Source: Salvator merianae
Lineage: Eukaryota > Chordata > Lepidosauria > Squamata > Teiidae
DNA: 64,000 nt
Reading direction: 5' to 3'
Assembly (NCBI GenBank): GCA_003586115.2
Contig: QVOM02000034.1
Coordinates: 114,715,571-114,779,570 of the forward strand
This document shows, piece after piece, positions 45,360-55,505 of this stretch. The notes beneath the pieces were generated by a model. The model was not told the DNA's origin and ran no database searches. It saw only the letters and a list, made by a program, of their open reading frames with translations. Position 1 is the stretch's first letter, and each line of letters opens with the position of its first letter. Position numbers and translations under genes: made by a program.

Positions 45360-45840
45360 TACACAAATATCATGCCTGAAACCTGCACCACACAGTGCCA
45401 AACAAAATGCCCTAACCAAAGTCTTTCACAGACAGCAATGCAGAACACACAGAGATGGCTAGTAACATTCGTCTGCCACCCATATAAGGGTTTTTCACAG
45501 TCTTCAGCACTACCATACAGATGACTAGCAAGTTATTACCTAGTGAGTGGCAAGATCTTTTCCCCATCCAGACAAGGGTTTTTCACAGTCTTTAGTGCTG
45601 AACACAATGGTGTCATGTGAGTTGCCAACCCCCACATACCCAGACAAGGATATTACACAGACTGCAGTGCCTAAAAACACAGACGGCAGGTTCTCCCACA
45701 CCAAGGAACAATCTTTTCACAGACATCAGTATGAAGCACATTGATGCCAGCACATTCACACCCCACTTCAATCACTCTGATGCCAAACAAGATGCTTACT
45801 TACTCCCCACACACCTAGACAGGAATTCCATGCCAGGTAG
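45360..45840. repeat. Degenerate tandem repeat, period about 70-90 bp
   Basis: Successive units start with TTTTTCACAGTCTTCAGCAC, TTTTTCACAGTCTTTAGTGC, ATTACACAGACTGCAGTGCC and CTTTTCACAGACATCAGTAT, and each contains an (A)ACACAGATG-like core and a CCCACACA-rich end with CAGACAAGG. Five or so units are readable, with variable spacing and only moderate identity. It gives overlapping frames on the plus strand (45547-45913) that have no known domain. Confidence 0.6.
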
Positions 45841-46103
45841 GAAAAGATCCATTAATTTGTATGCTTCCCCATGGATATCTGCCCTTGATGAAAAAAAAAA
45901 AAAGTTATGGTAAACCACAGAAACACCTTAGAAGATCCTTGGTCACAATATATAAATTGCTTTATAACAAATACTAGCTGTGAGCTTTGGTGCTAGAGAA
46001 GGATGCACTGTACATTTCTGTTAAATAATATACTAAAAGCTATAAGTTTTTTTAAAAAATTTAAAAAACAGCAAAATGGGAACATCAGAAGAACAGCTAA
46101 TCA

Positions 46104-46507
46104 AGGTCTTTTTGCACTTAGTGGTAGTCTGGTATAGCAAGAAGTCCAGGGGCCTCCCTTCTGCATGTCAATGCACTTTAAGGGAGGCCAAGCTCCCTGC
46201 TAGTATGCTCCATCTAATGCAGACTGGAGTAGGTGGCCCAAAATAGCTGCCAGTAGACTTCTTTAGAAATGTTAGCACTTGGTAAACCAAACTATGAAGC
46301 AGGTGAAAGGCATACCCTCCATGTTTCAGTTTACCAGGAGGACTCATTTCAGAGGTCAATTCTGAAGCTCATGCAAGCTCCAGATGCTGAGAGCTGTCCT
46401 GGAACACCCATCCAATTACAAATGGGTTTGTTCCAGAATACATGGACTGCTCCAGCTTGATCCAGTCTTACTGGAGTGGTCCATGGAAGATAAGTGCAGA
46501 AACAGCC
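46104..46507. mobile_element. Harbinger-like MITE, 404 bp
   Basis: The left end AGGTCTTTTTGCACTTAGT pairs with the right end AAGTGCAGAAACAGCC. TCA flanks both sides (46101-46103 and 46508-46510). The interior resembles the 51755 copy: CTGGTATAG, GCTAGTATGCTCCATCTAAT and a CAGACTGGAGTAGG-type stretch. Confidence 0.7.
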
Positions 46508-46510
46508 TCA

Positions 46511-48126
46511 GTCAGCTTCATAGAAAACAAATGTTTGCTCTCTTACCTAAAAAATACCTAGTGCAGAAGGAGAGTCGTATCTCTACAGAAAAGATGTCTG
46601 ACATCCAGGGTACATACTCTATGAACTATGCTGTAGTGTGGAATGTGGCTGTGGCCACAGCTAGATGAAGGATCCCCTTTAATGGTTCAATTTTTAATAA
46701 AATCAGTTTGTTCATTATTTTTAAAACTTTTCTATCCCATTTATGCAGAATCTGGTCTTACAGAATTTATTTTTCAAAACCATATTAATGTGCCAATTAT
46801 ATACAAATTCAGTTTTACTAATTTATTCCCAATATTAAAGTATGTTGCTCAATGTAGCCTCTCTCTCTACAGAGCCATTATGAATATATACAATATGTAT
46901 TCATAGAGAGGCATAAGTATGCAACAACATACACTGAGGTTGAGAAAAAACTACGGAGACTGTATCTATTTTAAGGTCATGAGCTAAAATATGCTCCAAC
47001 AGCAAAAAGGTGCGTAAATGGAATTCACACACAAAAGTTTATCATTCAAAGTTAAAGTCTAAACATTTGTTTACATCTGAATGGCACCTAAATTTTGGTC
47101 CAATCTTAGCCTACCTCACAGAATTTAAAGCAGGAGTCAGCAAGTAGAAGAAGACAATCTTTTAAAATATTTGGACTGAAGCTAAGTCTTTATAGCCCAA
47201 AGTTAGTGCCTTACACTGGATCTAGCATTTTATGTTTGTTATGGTTCATCGGCATTCAATATTGGCAGGAGATGCCTCTTTGGAGACATGTTTTGTTTTC
47301 TGGATGCATTGGTTCCACAAGTATGAGAAGCTAAATTATAATGGGCTCATATTTAATAAAGCACACCTTATTAAATGGAGGGAAACAAGGAAAGAACTTT
47401 ATTTTTATTGGTCTTTCATTTTTCTCAGCCAACTGCTATGGTAATAAAATTAGCCATTCCATTTCATTTAAAGCAAGGAAAGTAATTGTATTTACCTTTT
47501 CCCCATCTTACTCCCATGCATATATGAACTAAAGAGCAATCAACTGCTGCACTTGTTAGGTTGCTGATTAAATACTTTGTCACTTAACTCTGAATTAATT
47601 AAAAAAGAATTGAGGCTCTCTGTGCATCAGCCAACTTAACCAGAATTTCTTCTTGCATTACTGTTTCATTGTCTAAAACAACGGTTTGGGATATTTATTT
47701 TAAAAAAATATATAATATACATGTTCATATTTCCCATCATTAGGCATGTAGGACTTCAATCACTTTTTGGATAGAATGTTGATTCAGAACTCCTTGTTTA
47801 AACTGAGAAAAACAGTTCTTGAATTGGGGACACAAATGGAATACAGATCTGGTATACCATGGCCCTTGATTTTATCTGAAATGAAATTTCAGGAGAGTTG
47901 TGTATCTTTATATTTGGACACATAACCTGACGATAGTATTGAAAGTTCTGAAGGAAAAGAGAGGATCATGTTATCTCTAAATAGCAACACAATTTGGTCC
48001 AAAGAATTTTCAACAAAAATTTGGGAAAAAACCAAGGGACTTTTAATATGAATTGTAAGTTCCTAGGAGGTGTTACATGTTCTTAGAGTGCAAGCAATAC
48101 AAAATGGATAACACGTCATCCTGATT
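46511..48126. other. AT-rich non-coding DNA
   Basis: No gene, microsatellite or recognisable element. Frames at 46643-46906 and 47232-47532 are AT-driven. Confidence 0.5.
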
Positions 48127-48290
48127 CTTCTTGTTTGTTTGTTTGTTTCCAAATACTTCCATCTTGCTCTTCACCAAAAGTTCCCAGGGCTGATTACAAT
48201 ATTTGATAAAATAAGCAGGGTAAAACTAGATGAAATATATAAAACTATTATTAAATCAAAACATAATTAAAAGAATATCTGCTTTGATCT
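48127..48290 (-). repeat. LINE/SINE 3' tail, reversed
   Basis: TTGTTTGTTTGTTTCCAAA, TCTTGCTCTTCACCAAAAG, CCCAGGGCTGATTACAA and then an A-rich ATAAAATAAG..AACATAATTAAAAG stretch. This is the reversed form of a widespread squamate LINE tail (consensus wording CGCCCTTCACC..CAGGGCGGTTTACAA). Confidence 0.6.
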
Positions 48291-48326
48291 CCACTAGATA
48301 TTTTAGAGTACAGGTCTAATAAGTAC

Positions 48327-48570
48327 CAGCTAACATGACCAAGCAAAACTATGTAGCTGTTACTCAGGTCAATATTTGGATGAGGGATTAGTAGAGAACA
48401 AATTGCCCAAAAAGCAGAGGGTCACAAGTTCCAAGCCCCAGCCCCTTCCTTGATACAGGCAATGGCAAACTATTTGTATATTTGCCAAAAAAAAAAAAAA
48501 AAAAAAAAGCATAGAGAGTTGCAATCAGTCCAGCTCCAACTTGATGGCAGACCTAAACAACTTTTTTAGT
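48327..48570 (+). repeat. tRNA-SINE-like repeat with internal A-run
   Basis: ACATGACCAAGCAAAACTATG..CAATATTTGGATGAGGGATT is followed by a B-box-like CACAAGTTCCAAGCCCC, GGCAATGGCAAACTATTTG, an uninterrupted A-run (about 48487-48508), and CTCCAACTTGATGGCAGACC. The last parts follow the order of squamate tRNA SINE bodies. The A-run sits inside the body, not at its end, and is unusually long. Confidence 0.5.
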
Positions 48571-48624
48571 TCAAGGGTTTCCTACCATCCAATGCACACC
48601 AAGCATTTTAGACTATACCTCTCA

Positions 48625-48700
48625 TAAGCACTAGCTAGCATGTCTGATCAGCAGAATATATGTGCTACTCATGTCAGTTTTTGGATGAGAAGTGAGGTTC
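48625..48700 (+). repeat. Second partial copy of the 48327 repeat
   Basis: CACTAGCTAGCATGTCTGATC, GTGCTACTCATGTCAG and TTTTTGGATGAGAAGTGAGG correspond block by block to the beginning of the 48327 repeat. Same orientation, about 300 bases away, so it is either a tandem duplication or an independent insertion. Confidence 0.5.
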
Positions 48701-48770
48701 ATAAATAGAATATGGCAAGGATTCTTCTTGACCTGTATCTGTGGCTTCAAATAAATAGCTGCCATGATAC

Positions 48771-49464
48771 GTAGACCTTGGCAAATCTAATCTCAGTGGT
48801 AGCCCATAGAGTATTTCCATACTAGTAGTGGAATGGAGGGGTTCTAATTAAAAGCTTCCCTGTGACCTACCCACCCCCAATTGTGACAGAATCAAAACAT
48901 GATTTTGAGAAGAGTGACAAAATCCCATCTAGTTTCTTCAAAATAAAGGAAGTGTTTTCTAGACGAGAGAGGACATGAAGAATTGTGCTCTGTCTTTAAT
49001 ATCAAACAGGACAATACTGTGGGTGCAATCAGACACTGTTAATGAGGCTCCCTCTGGGTGAATATGAAGCTGTAAGGACAAACATTTTCTCCCTAAATTC
49101 ACTTTATGCCATCTCAAAGCCTGGGATTGAGTGTTTCTCCCTCATTTGGGGCTTAATAACACCCAGGGTGGCTCTTTTGAATTGGACGGGAAGTTATATA
49201 AGCACAGAGGCAGGAAATATAGCCAATCACAAATGAGTCACCAATTAGGGCCATGGAAAGCCAGGCAGACAAGTGAACAATCAGTGGTCAAGAAAGGCAT
49301 TGCCAGACTTGAAGATGAATGAAGTCAAAAGTGTCCAAGAAACAGTGCCTGCAATGACTACCTTCTCATTCCTTCCTTCCCCTGATTCTCCTGAGTGCCT
49401 GAACTCTAGTTTGGCCATTAAAACAGCTCCCCAATTGCCACTCTGTCCATGGGTCAGGGGAAAG
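48771..49464. other. No recognisable feature
   Basis: About 690 bases of ordinary sequence. Frames at 49042-49473 are short, overlapping and domain-free. Confidence 0.5.
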
Positions 49465-49468
49465 AAAG

Positions 49469-50093
49469 TGTAAGAAATAGGTTCTCTACAACCCTGAACA
49501 AAATAAATTGTGAACAAAGTTGGTGAAGAAGCATTCACTTTATTTAGACATCCTTGCAAGAACAGGTGTCCTAGCTAGGTAGGTACACCTAGAGCTTGGC
49601 ACAGCAAGCATATATTTCCTAAACCCGGCCACAGTTTCCCTCCCTCTCCCTCTCATTGGCTAAAGAGAGAAAGGTGTACAGTTTACCCGTCCGCCTACAA
49701 CATATTCCCCTTGATATGTTTCCCCTCCCATAACATACATCCCGTGTTTCATTAAATGCCTAATTATTCATTCATGGGTGTCTCCTAAAATATGTATGAC
49801 CCTTATTACGCATGGTCAGAAGAGTTTAAAGCTGGTGCCCGAGAAGAAAAGTTCCAACCTATCTATCTCATGCAACTGTCTAACTAATGGACATTTATCT
49901 AGCTACAAGTGACAGTGATGGAGTTAGCCTCCGTTCGTACCAAAATAGCTTGTTATCCTTAGCTTTTAACTATGCCAGGAATTTAGCATCTTCTGGTTTC
50001 CTTCAGATAGAAATGGCTAACTTGTCCACAGCACTTATTTTCAGAAAAGGTGTACTTTAGAATTGTAAAAGTAACATTTTCTTATTCCTCACA
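49469..50093 (-). mobile_element. Solo LTR, 625 bp, same family as 10742-11373
   Basis: Starts TGTAAGAAAT, ends CTTATTCCTCACA, and aligns along its length with the first copy (for example CCGTCCGCCTACAAC and GAATTTAGCATCTTCTGG in both). It is flanked by AAAG on both sides (49465-49468 and 50094-50097), a 4-bp duplication typical of many LTR elements. On the minus strand a TATA-like motif lies at about 49610-49616 and AATAAA at 49539-49544. No internal retroviral coding sequence adjoins it. Confidence 0.8.
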
Positions 50094-50312
50094 AAAGGAC
50101 AAGAATGCAATCACTGTGGAAAATTTTCCCGCTTCAGTGTGTGTTGGTTATTCTGCCCTTTACTTCTTTTGATCTTATGATGCTTCCTTTCCCTACAAGA
50201 AAAGGCAGGGGATTTTTTAGGCCACTTTTCTGTTCTCCACTTGCCTTTTGTGTTGTTGTTTTTCTTTGATAGACATACATAGAGACAGCAGGAAACGGTG
50301 GATTTTAACTTA

Positions 50313-50672
50313 GGCTGTGTCCGTACACATGGAAAAGCCCATGATACTCTTGGTCCTATATTGGAAATATCAGACATTCCCTTGCCATTCCCAACATAGT
50401 CTCAATTTAAGCAGCTAAAACCCCAATATATCACTATTAAGGTGGACTGGGTCTACCAGAAGCCAGCCAACTGTGCAAAATAAAACAAAAGGAAGTGGGC
50501 TTGTGCTTGGCTGACTTCCAGTAGCCCCAAACTTCCCAGTTTCAAAAGCTACTCACCAGACATCAAAGTAAGCAGGGAGCTGTTCCTCATATTTGGGGTG
50601 GGGAGCAAGAGATAATTGCAGAATCTTATTAAGATCCTGCATTGCCTCTTGCTGTCTGGACCAGAAGCAGTC
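50313..50672. mobile_element. Harbinger-like MITE, subfamily 2, 360 bp
   Basis: The left end GGCTGTGTCCGTACAC and the complement of the right end (GACTGCTTCTGGTCCAGAC) are imperfect inverted repeats. TTA flanks both sides (50310-50312 and 50673-50675), a canonical PIF/Harbinger TWA duplication. The right 90 bases match 630-722 and the end of 57934-58306. Confidence 0.7.
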
Positions 50673-50675
50673 TTA

Positions 50676-51751
50676 GTGGATATAAGTAAGTTCACTTTTG
50701 TGCAGGCTCGGTTAATTGTGTTGATTTTGTGGAGCTTAGGCAATCCAACATGGTTTCTCAATGGTTAAATTGTTGTTGGTTGTGAGCTTACATTCTGTAC
50801 TATGTTATTCACAAATTTTAATTTCTTCTTCTGCATATGTTACTCCTGAGATTTTTCTTCCCACAGGGTTTCTATCTTCTTTTGAATTCTGCTTGCATCT
50901 TTTATAAACTGAAATGATTTCATTAATGTATTTTCTGCTGATATATTTGCAAGAAGTCATTCTACTTGAATGCAGCTTTTATTGTATCTGGTCACTGGTG
51001 AAAAATGAAAATCCCAGCTCCAATAGTTAACATAACCAACAATATGTGGGGACATCAAGTTGAAGAAAGATACTACCAAATCAATAGGGTATAAATTATT
51101 ATGAATTATTTCAATTTATACATGACTGTCATCTATTTCTCCTACTCAATTATTTACTTCATGAGCAATTTTCTTTTATATTAAAGATCAAATGCAGCAT
51201 CTTTGCAGTGTTGGATCCTTATAAAGAGTTAAGGTGCAAAATTCTGAACTGCCTATATTTGGCACCAGGAACTGGATTTGACAAGTTTTCAGTGAGTTGA
51301 TAGTTATTTAGTATTTGCACCAGATGCCCAAAAATATATAACTGGAGATCAGAAAACAGTTCAAACAGTCTTCAGTTTCACATGCTTTCTGTTACCACTG
51401 TTTTCAGTTTCAATACTAGCTCTCAGTCCTCTGCATGTGACCAAGAACATTTTTAAAAAGAAACAGGAAAGAAACAATTTGAGAAGCTCCACAATATAAA
51501 ACCTTCTTCAGCTTGCTTTCTGAATTCAGTTAGTCACTTTGAAGAACTGATGATTGAGAATGAGTTAGAAATGAGAAAGAGCAAATGCATGATAATTTAA
51601 TTATTTTCAGCTGTTTTATGCTAGTACCTCTCCCTTTTTAAAAAAAAGAATCATCTTCACATTTATAACATTTTCCCTCATGTTCTTTGTCTAGTTTCAA
51701 CTAGAAGTCCTAGAATTCATTTGTAAACTGATGTAGACACTAATGTGAAAA
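50676..51751. other. AT-rich non-coding DNA
   Basis: No recognisable gene or element. It includes a complex AT-rich stretch, 51060-51210, that might be conserved, but conservation cannot be judged here. Confidence 0.45.
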
Positions 51752-51754
51752 ACA

Positions 51755-52145
51755 GGGCCTTTGCATACCTACTGATATTCTGGTACAGTGAGCCACGTGT
51801 CCCACTTCTAGGCCTCTTTCTTCTGTACTCTGGTATAGACCAGAGAAGCCACTGCTCCTGCTAGCATACTCCATCTGCATTAGGCAGAATGTAGCCCAAT
51901 CTAGGCGGCCCAACATTGTTCCACTGAAATAGGTTCCCCCGGGACTCCAAGACTAGGAACTTTAGTTCCTAGCTGTTGGAGGATGTGCAGTTCCTAGCCA
52001 TTGAAGGTCTGGCGGCTGTCCTGGAACAACCGCCCAAATGTCGATGGCTTATTCTGGGACAGTAGGAGTTGTCCAACTGCTGGAACTATTTCAGCCTGGC
52101 TCAGTCCTGCTGACTGGGCCAGGAAGGATGAGTGCAGAAATGCCC
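51755..52145. mobile_element. Harbinger-like MITE, 391 bp
   Basis: The left end GGGCCTTTGCATACCTACTG pairs with the right end GAGTGCAGAAATGCCC. The flanks ACA and ACG are a near-match. The interior shares CTGGTA, GCTAGCATACTCCATCTGCAT and AGACCAGAGAAGCC-like blocks with the 46104 copy, placing both in one subfamily. Confidence 0.65.
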
Positions 52146-52496
52146 ACGTGCTCTGCATGCTGAAGAAATACCACTTATTTACAAAGAATTTCAAGCACTG
52201 AGGTATGGTGCAAAGGGCTGCACTTAACTCCTGTGATTCCTTCCCATTTCAAATGGCTCTTTGCAACCATTAGTATTGTAACATTGTTTTAAAAAGGCAG
52301 CCTCCTCTTTCTGACTTGCATTGGGAGAGGGACAGGAGAAGTACCGTGTGCCTGTGTGAGAGAGAGAGATGGCGAAGAGACAGAGAACACTCAACCCTGC
52401 GCACAGAGGAAGCTGCCTCTCCCTGTCTGCACCTTTCCTTTCTTTTAATGCTAATGCAGTGTTGCACACCTCTGTGCCTTTGCTCTGCAGTTGAAA
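52146..52496. other. No recognisable element
   Basis: Contains a short GAGAGAGAGAGA run near 52359-52370. Overlapping frames on both strands (52224-52603) reflect purine/pyrimidine-rich sequence. Confidence 0.5.
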
Positions 52497-52720
52497 CCTC
52501 CTTCATCATCATCACCTCTTTATTTGTATATCACCTCTCCACAGCATGCTCAAAGCTGTTTACAAGCCATTACCAAAGAAAACACAGGAACAAAATACCA
52601 TAATTGTATATCAATATGTAATAAAAAATACAATACATTTAAATATAAAATCAAACAAAAGGTTCTCAAACACACACACACATATATACATATCAAGCAC
52701 AGCTTTTTGTCTCTGCAGAG
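52497..52720 (-). repeat. LINE/SINE 3' tail, reversed, with CA-rich end
   Basis: CATCATCATCACCTC, TTTATTTGTATATCACC, CACAGCATGCTCAAAGCTG and TTTACAAGCCATTACC are followed by long A-rich sequence. This is the reversed squamate LINE-tail pattern seen also at 48127. A short ACACACACACA tract lies at about 52670-52681. Confidence 0.55.
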
Positions 52721-55333
52721 CATCTGAGAAGCTTCAGTCTAGCTCCCAGACGGTTCTTCTTTGCAAAATCCTGAGCCTGAAGCAGCTAAGGCCACAGGCA
52801 GCTGTTCCTATGACTAAGGCCACTCACAATAACTTTTATAAAATGCACATATAAAATATAAAAATAGGGAAAGGCCTTAAGAAAGACTGCATGAAAGGAA
52901 GAGTAGTGCAAAAGCAGCAATACGCTCTGGTCTATCTAGGAGGATGCCTCGCAAACTTATGGCTAAGGCTAATATCAGCATGCAATATGGGCCGACTTCA
53001 GATGCTGGTCAAATATCACGGCAGCAAGTGATACTCTGGAGACGAGACCCTCTGGCACTACTGCTTGCTGACTAGACATGTGTGGGGACCAGAGCAGTGA
53101 TGATGGCTCTATCCAAAAGGTAAGTTATAGAGCTATTTCAAGAAAACCCACCACCAGCATCAGGTTTTCCAACAATGGGCTCTTGCACATTTTAGGAGTT
53201 AGAGCAGAACTAAAGGTGGGGTTGCCTCAGATGTGTGGCAATCTCACCATAGTGCAGCCATAATGGTGCCATAGTTCCCTCGGCTGGACGGGACTGATGG
53301 AGAGATCAGCTATCTCCAAATCTATACGAATTCATAGATAAGATTCTTCAACTGGCATGCGGAACTCTTCAATAAAATTGCTTTAGATCAGAATTTGCAT
53401 TCTATTACTTTCCCTTCCCAAATCATTCTGTGAGTTCCATCCAGCAACTCAGTACTATTAAACCAAACCCAAGGCTTTAAAGGTTTTAAAGATGTTGCAA
53501 ATATGAGAACTCATTTAACTACAGTGTGAATGGCAAAGAAAAGGAAAGGAAGGATGCCAGTGACTGACAGCGAGAGGTACCAGTCAACTAGGATTGCACA
53601 GAAGAGCTGGGAATGCTGGGTAGGAATGGATTAGTCTACTGTTACAGCTTCAAAATAAAACAAAAGTGCACTCAGAAAACTGTGTTCTTGGCATGCACCA
53701 ACCACTTAGTCTGTCAAGATTCCAGAAATCTCCTTCTGGTTTAATATGGATACTCAGCCTTGTGTATGAGTCCTCAGTCTTGCAACTGCACAATAGAAAA
53801 TGCCTGTTCACCATCCATTACCACTGATCTATAATCATGAATCTATTTTAATTGTGTTGGATCTGCCCTCACTATAGCTGAAATAGAAAGCAAAGATTTT
53901 GTATATGTTTCTCTCTATGGGGAATTTAGGGGCCATGTGACAGAAAGTAGGGCACCCACAGCATGCTCTCAAAATTCCAGAGGAATTTTCTAGTGCTATA
54001 AAAGTTGACTATGTCATCTCCAAGTCAGTGAACATCTTTCTTGCATCCACGTTAAAAAAAAACACGCTCTCCAGTTGCAGTGCACCAGACTGTATGATGA
54101 TGAAGTGTTTACCTCACAGTAAATGCTGCATACACAGAATACCTAGTACAGGAGGTGGTAGAATGAAGCTGACATCTGTTGCTAGGCAGGATTAATTAGG
54201 TATTACTTTAAATGATGAATCCTGGCCCATTCCCATACGAACAGTTGGTAAATGCTCAGTTCTAATCAGAGATTTTGAAGATAAAGATGTTCTGTTACAA
54301 GTCCCATGCTGGCTACTAAGACCTTTATTAGTTGTATTAAGGTTCTTATCAGTTTTTATCAATCTATATTAGCATATAGTTGATTCAGGCCGTGTCACAT
54401 TCACATGAAGAGACACTTTTTTTTTCTTTTCAGCAGCAGATTTTTTGCTGCTTTTGCAGGGCTTCATTTCAGCATCTGATGCTATTTCTGTAGTTTAGGA
54501 AATAAAATAATTTCTAAGTTATCACACATACGTACACCTCACACACACTCTTCAAAACTCAATTACTGAGGCAATAAAATTGGAGGACATTTTGTCTCGG
54601 GTTTCGCTCCCCCTGAAAAACAGAATTCCAGGTCAGTTTCAGATCCTTGTAGTCTTACGTGGGTGAGGGTGGATCTAAATAATCAGATGAACACTCAGAA
54701 TAGCATTAGAATGGCATTATTGGGACAGGGTTGCTAGATCATCCCTTCAGGTTGTTGAAATCTTCCATTGCAGTGACTGCAGAGGGGACTAAAGAAACAA
54801 TGGGAAAAACAGGCAACACAATGGGGATGGATTTTCACAGGGTCCTTTTATTCCTTGTCTGCTAAGAAATGTGGAGTTGGCACTGGTTTGTATTGCCATG
54901 GATTTTGCACCACCCAGTGAGGTTAACCCCATGTCATCATAGGGTGCTACTGAAGCAAATGGCTGTTGGGTGCATTTTGGCTGCTTGAGAAAAGATTCAA
55001 AGCACCTAAGAGCAAGAATGGCAGAAAAGGACCTAAGGAAGAAATAAACAGAAAAATAAATAGAATAGAATCACTGTTGCTGTCATGGCCATCAAAGTCA
55101 CAAAAATAGATAAATAAATCTCATTCCAGTGGGTGAAAAAAAGACTTACAGGTCTGGGTTTGTGTATAGCCTCAGTCAGGTTTGCCCATGACTTTTGGTT
55201 ACCAGATCTAACATCTTATAATTGTATCTATATACAGCCTTTACAAAATAATTGCCAAGATAGTTCAAAAAATTATCAAATAAACATAATTACAATAACA
55301 TTGCCAAAATAGAACAATATAATAATAGTAATA
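52721..55333. other. Unique-looking non-coding DNA
   Basis: About 2.6 kb without a recognisable gene, LINE tail or MITE terminus. Frames are short and scattered. The last 80 bases are very AT-rich. Confidence 0.5.
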
Positions 55334-55505
55334 GGAGGAGCCGTAGCACAGTGGCAATGCAAACAGCATGGAAAGCAGAGGTCTGCTAGTTCAATCCCCA
55401 GAAGCAGATAATGGCAAAGCCACTTCTGGATCTCTGCCAAGAAAACAGCATAGAGCATGGAGGTGCCCATGAAGTCAACCAGATGTCAGCCACAACAACA
55501 ACAAA
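55334..55505 (+). repeat. tRNA-derived SINE (squamate type)
   Basis: GGAGGAGCCGTAGCACAGTGGC begins a tRNA-like head with a good A box (TAGCACAGTGGC, 55344-55355) and B box (GTTCAATCC, 55389-55397), the internal RNA polymerase III promoter. A tRNA-unrelated body follows (GATAATGGCAAAGCCACTTC, TCTGCCAAGAAAACAGCAT, AAGTCAACCAGATGTCAGCC) and a CAACAACAACAAAA tail. The head does not fold as an intact tRNA and lacks a proper acceptor end, so it is a retroposon. Confidence 0.75.

Noticed and set aside
10742..50093. Reading the two LTRs as the ends of one provirus
   Set aside because: They are 38 kb apart, far beyond retroviral size, with no gag, pol or env between them, and have different flanking bases. 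They are separate solo LTRs.
55334..55410. A possible functional tRNA gene
   Set aside because: Good A and B boxes, but no proper acceptor stem or anticodon arm, and it continues into a SINE body with a CAA-rich tail.
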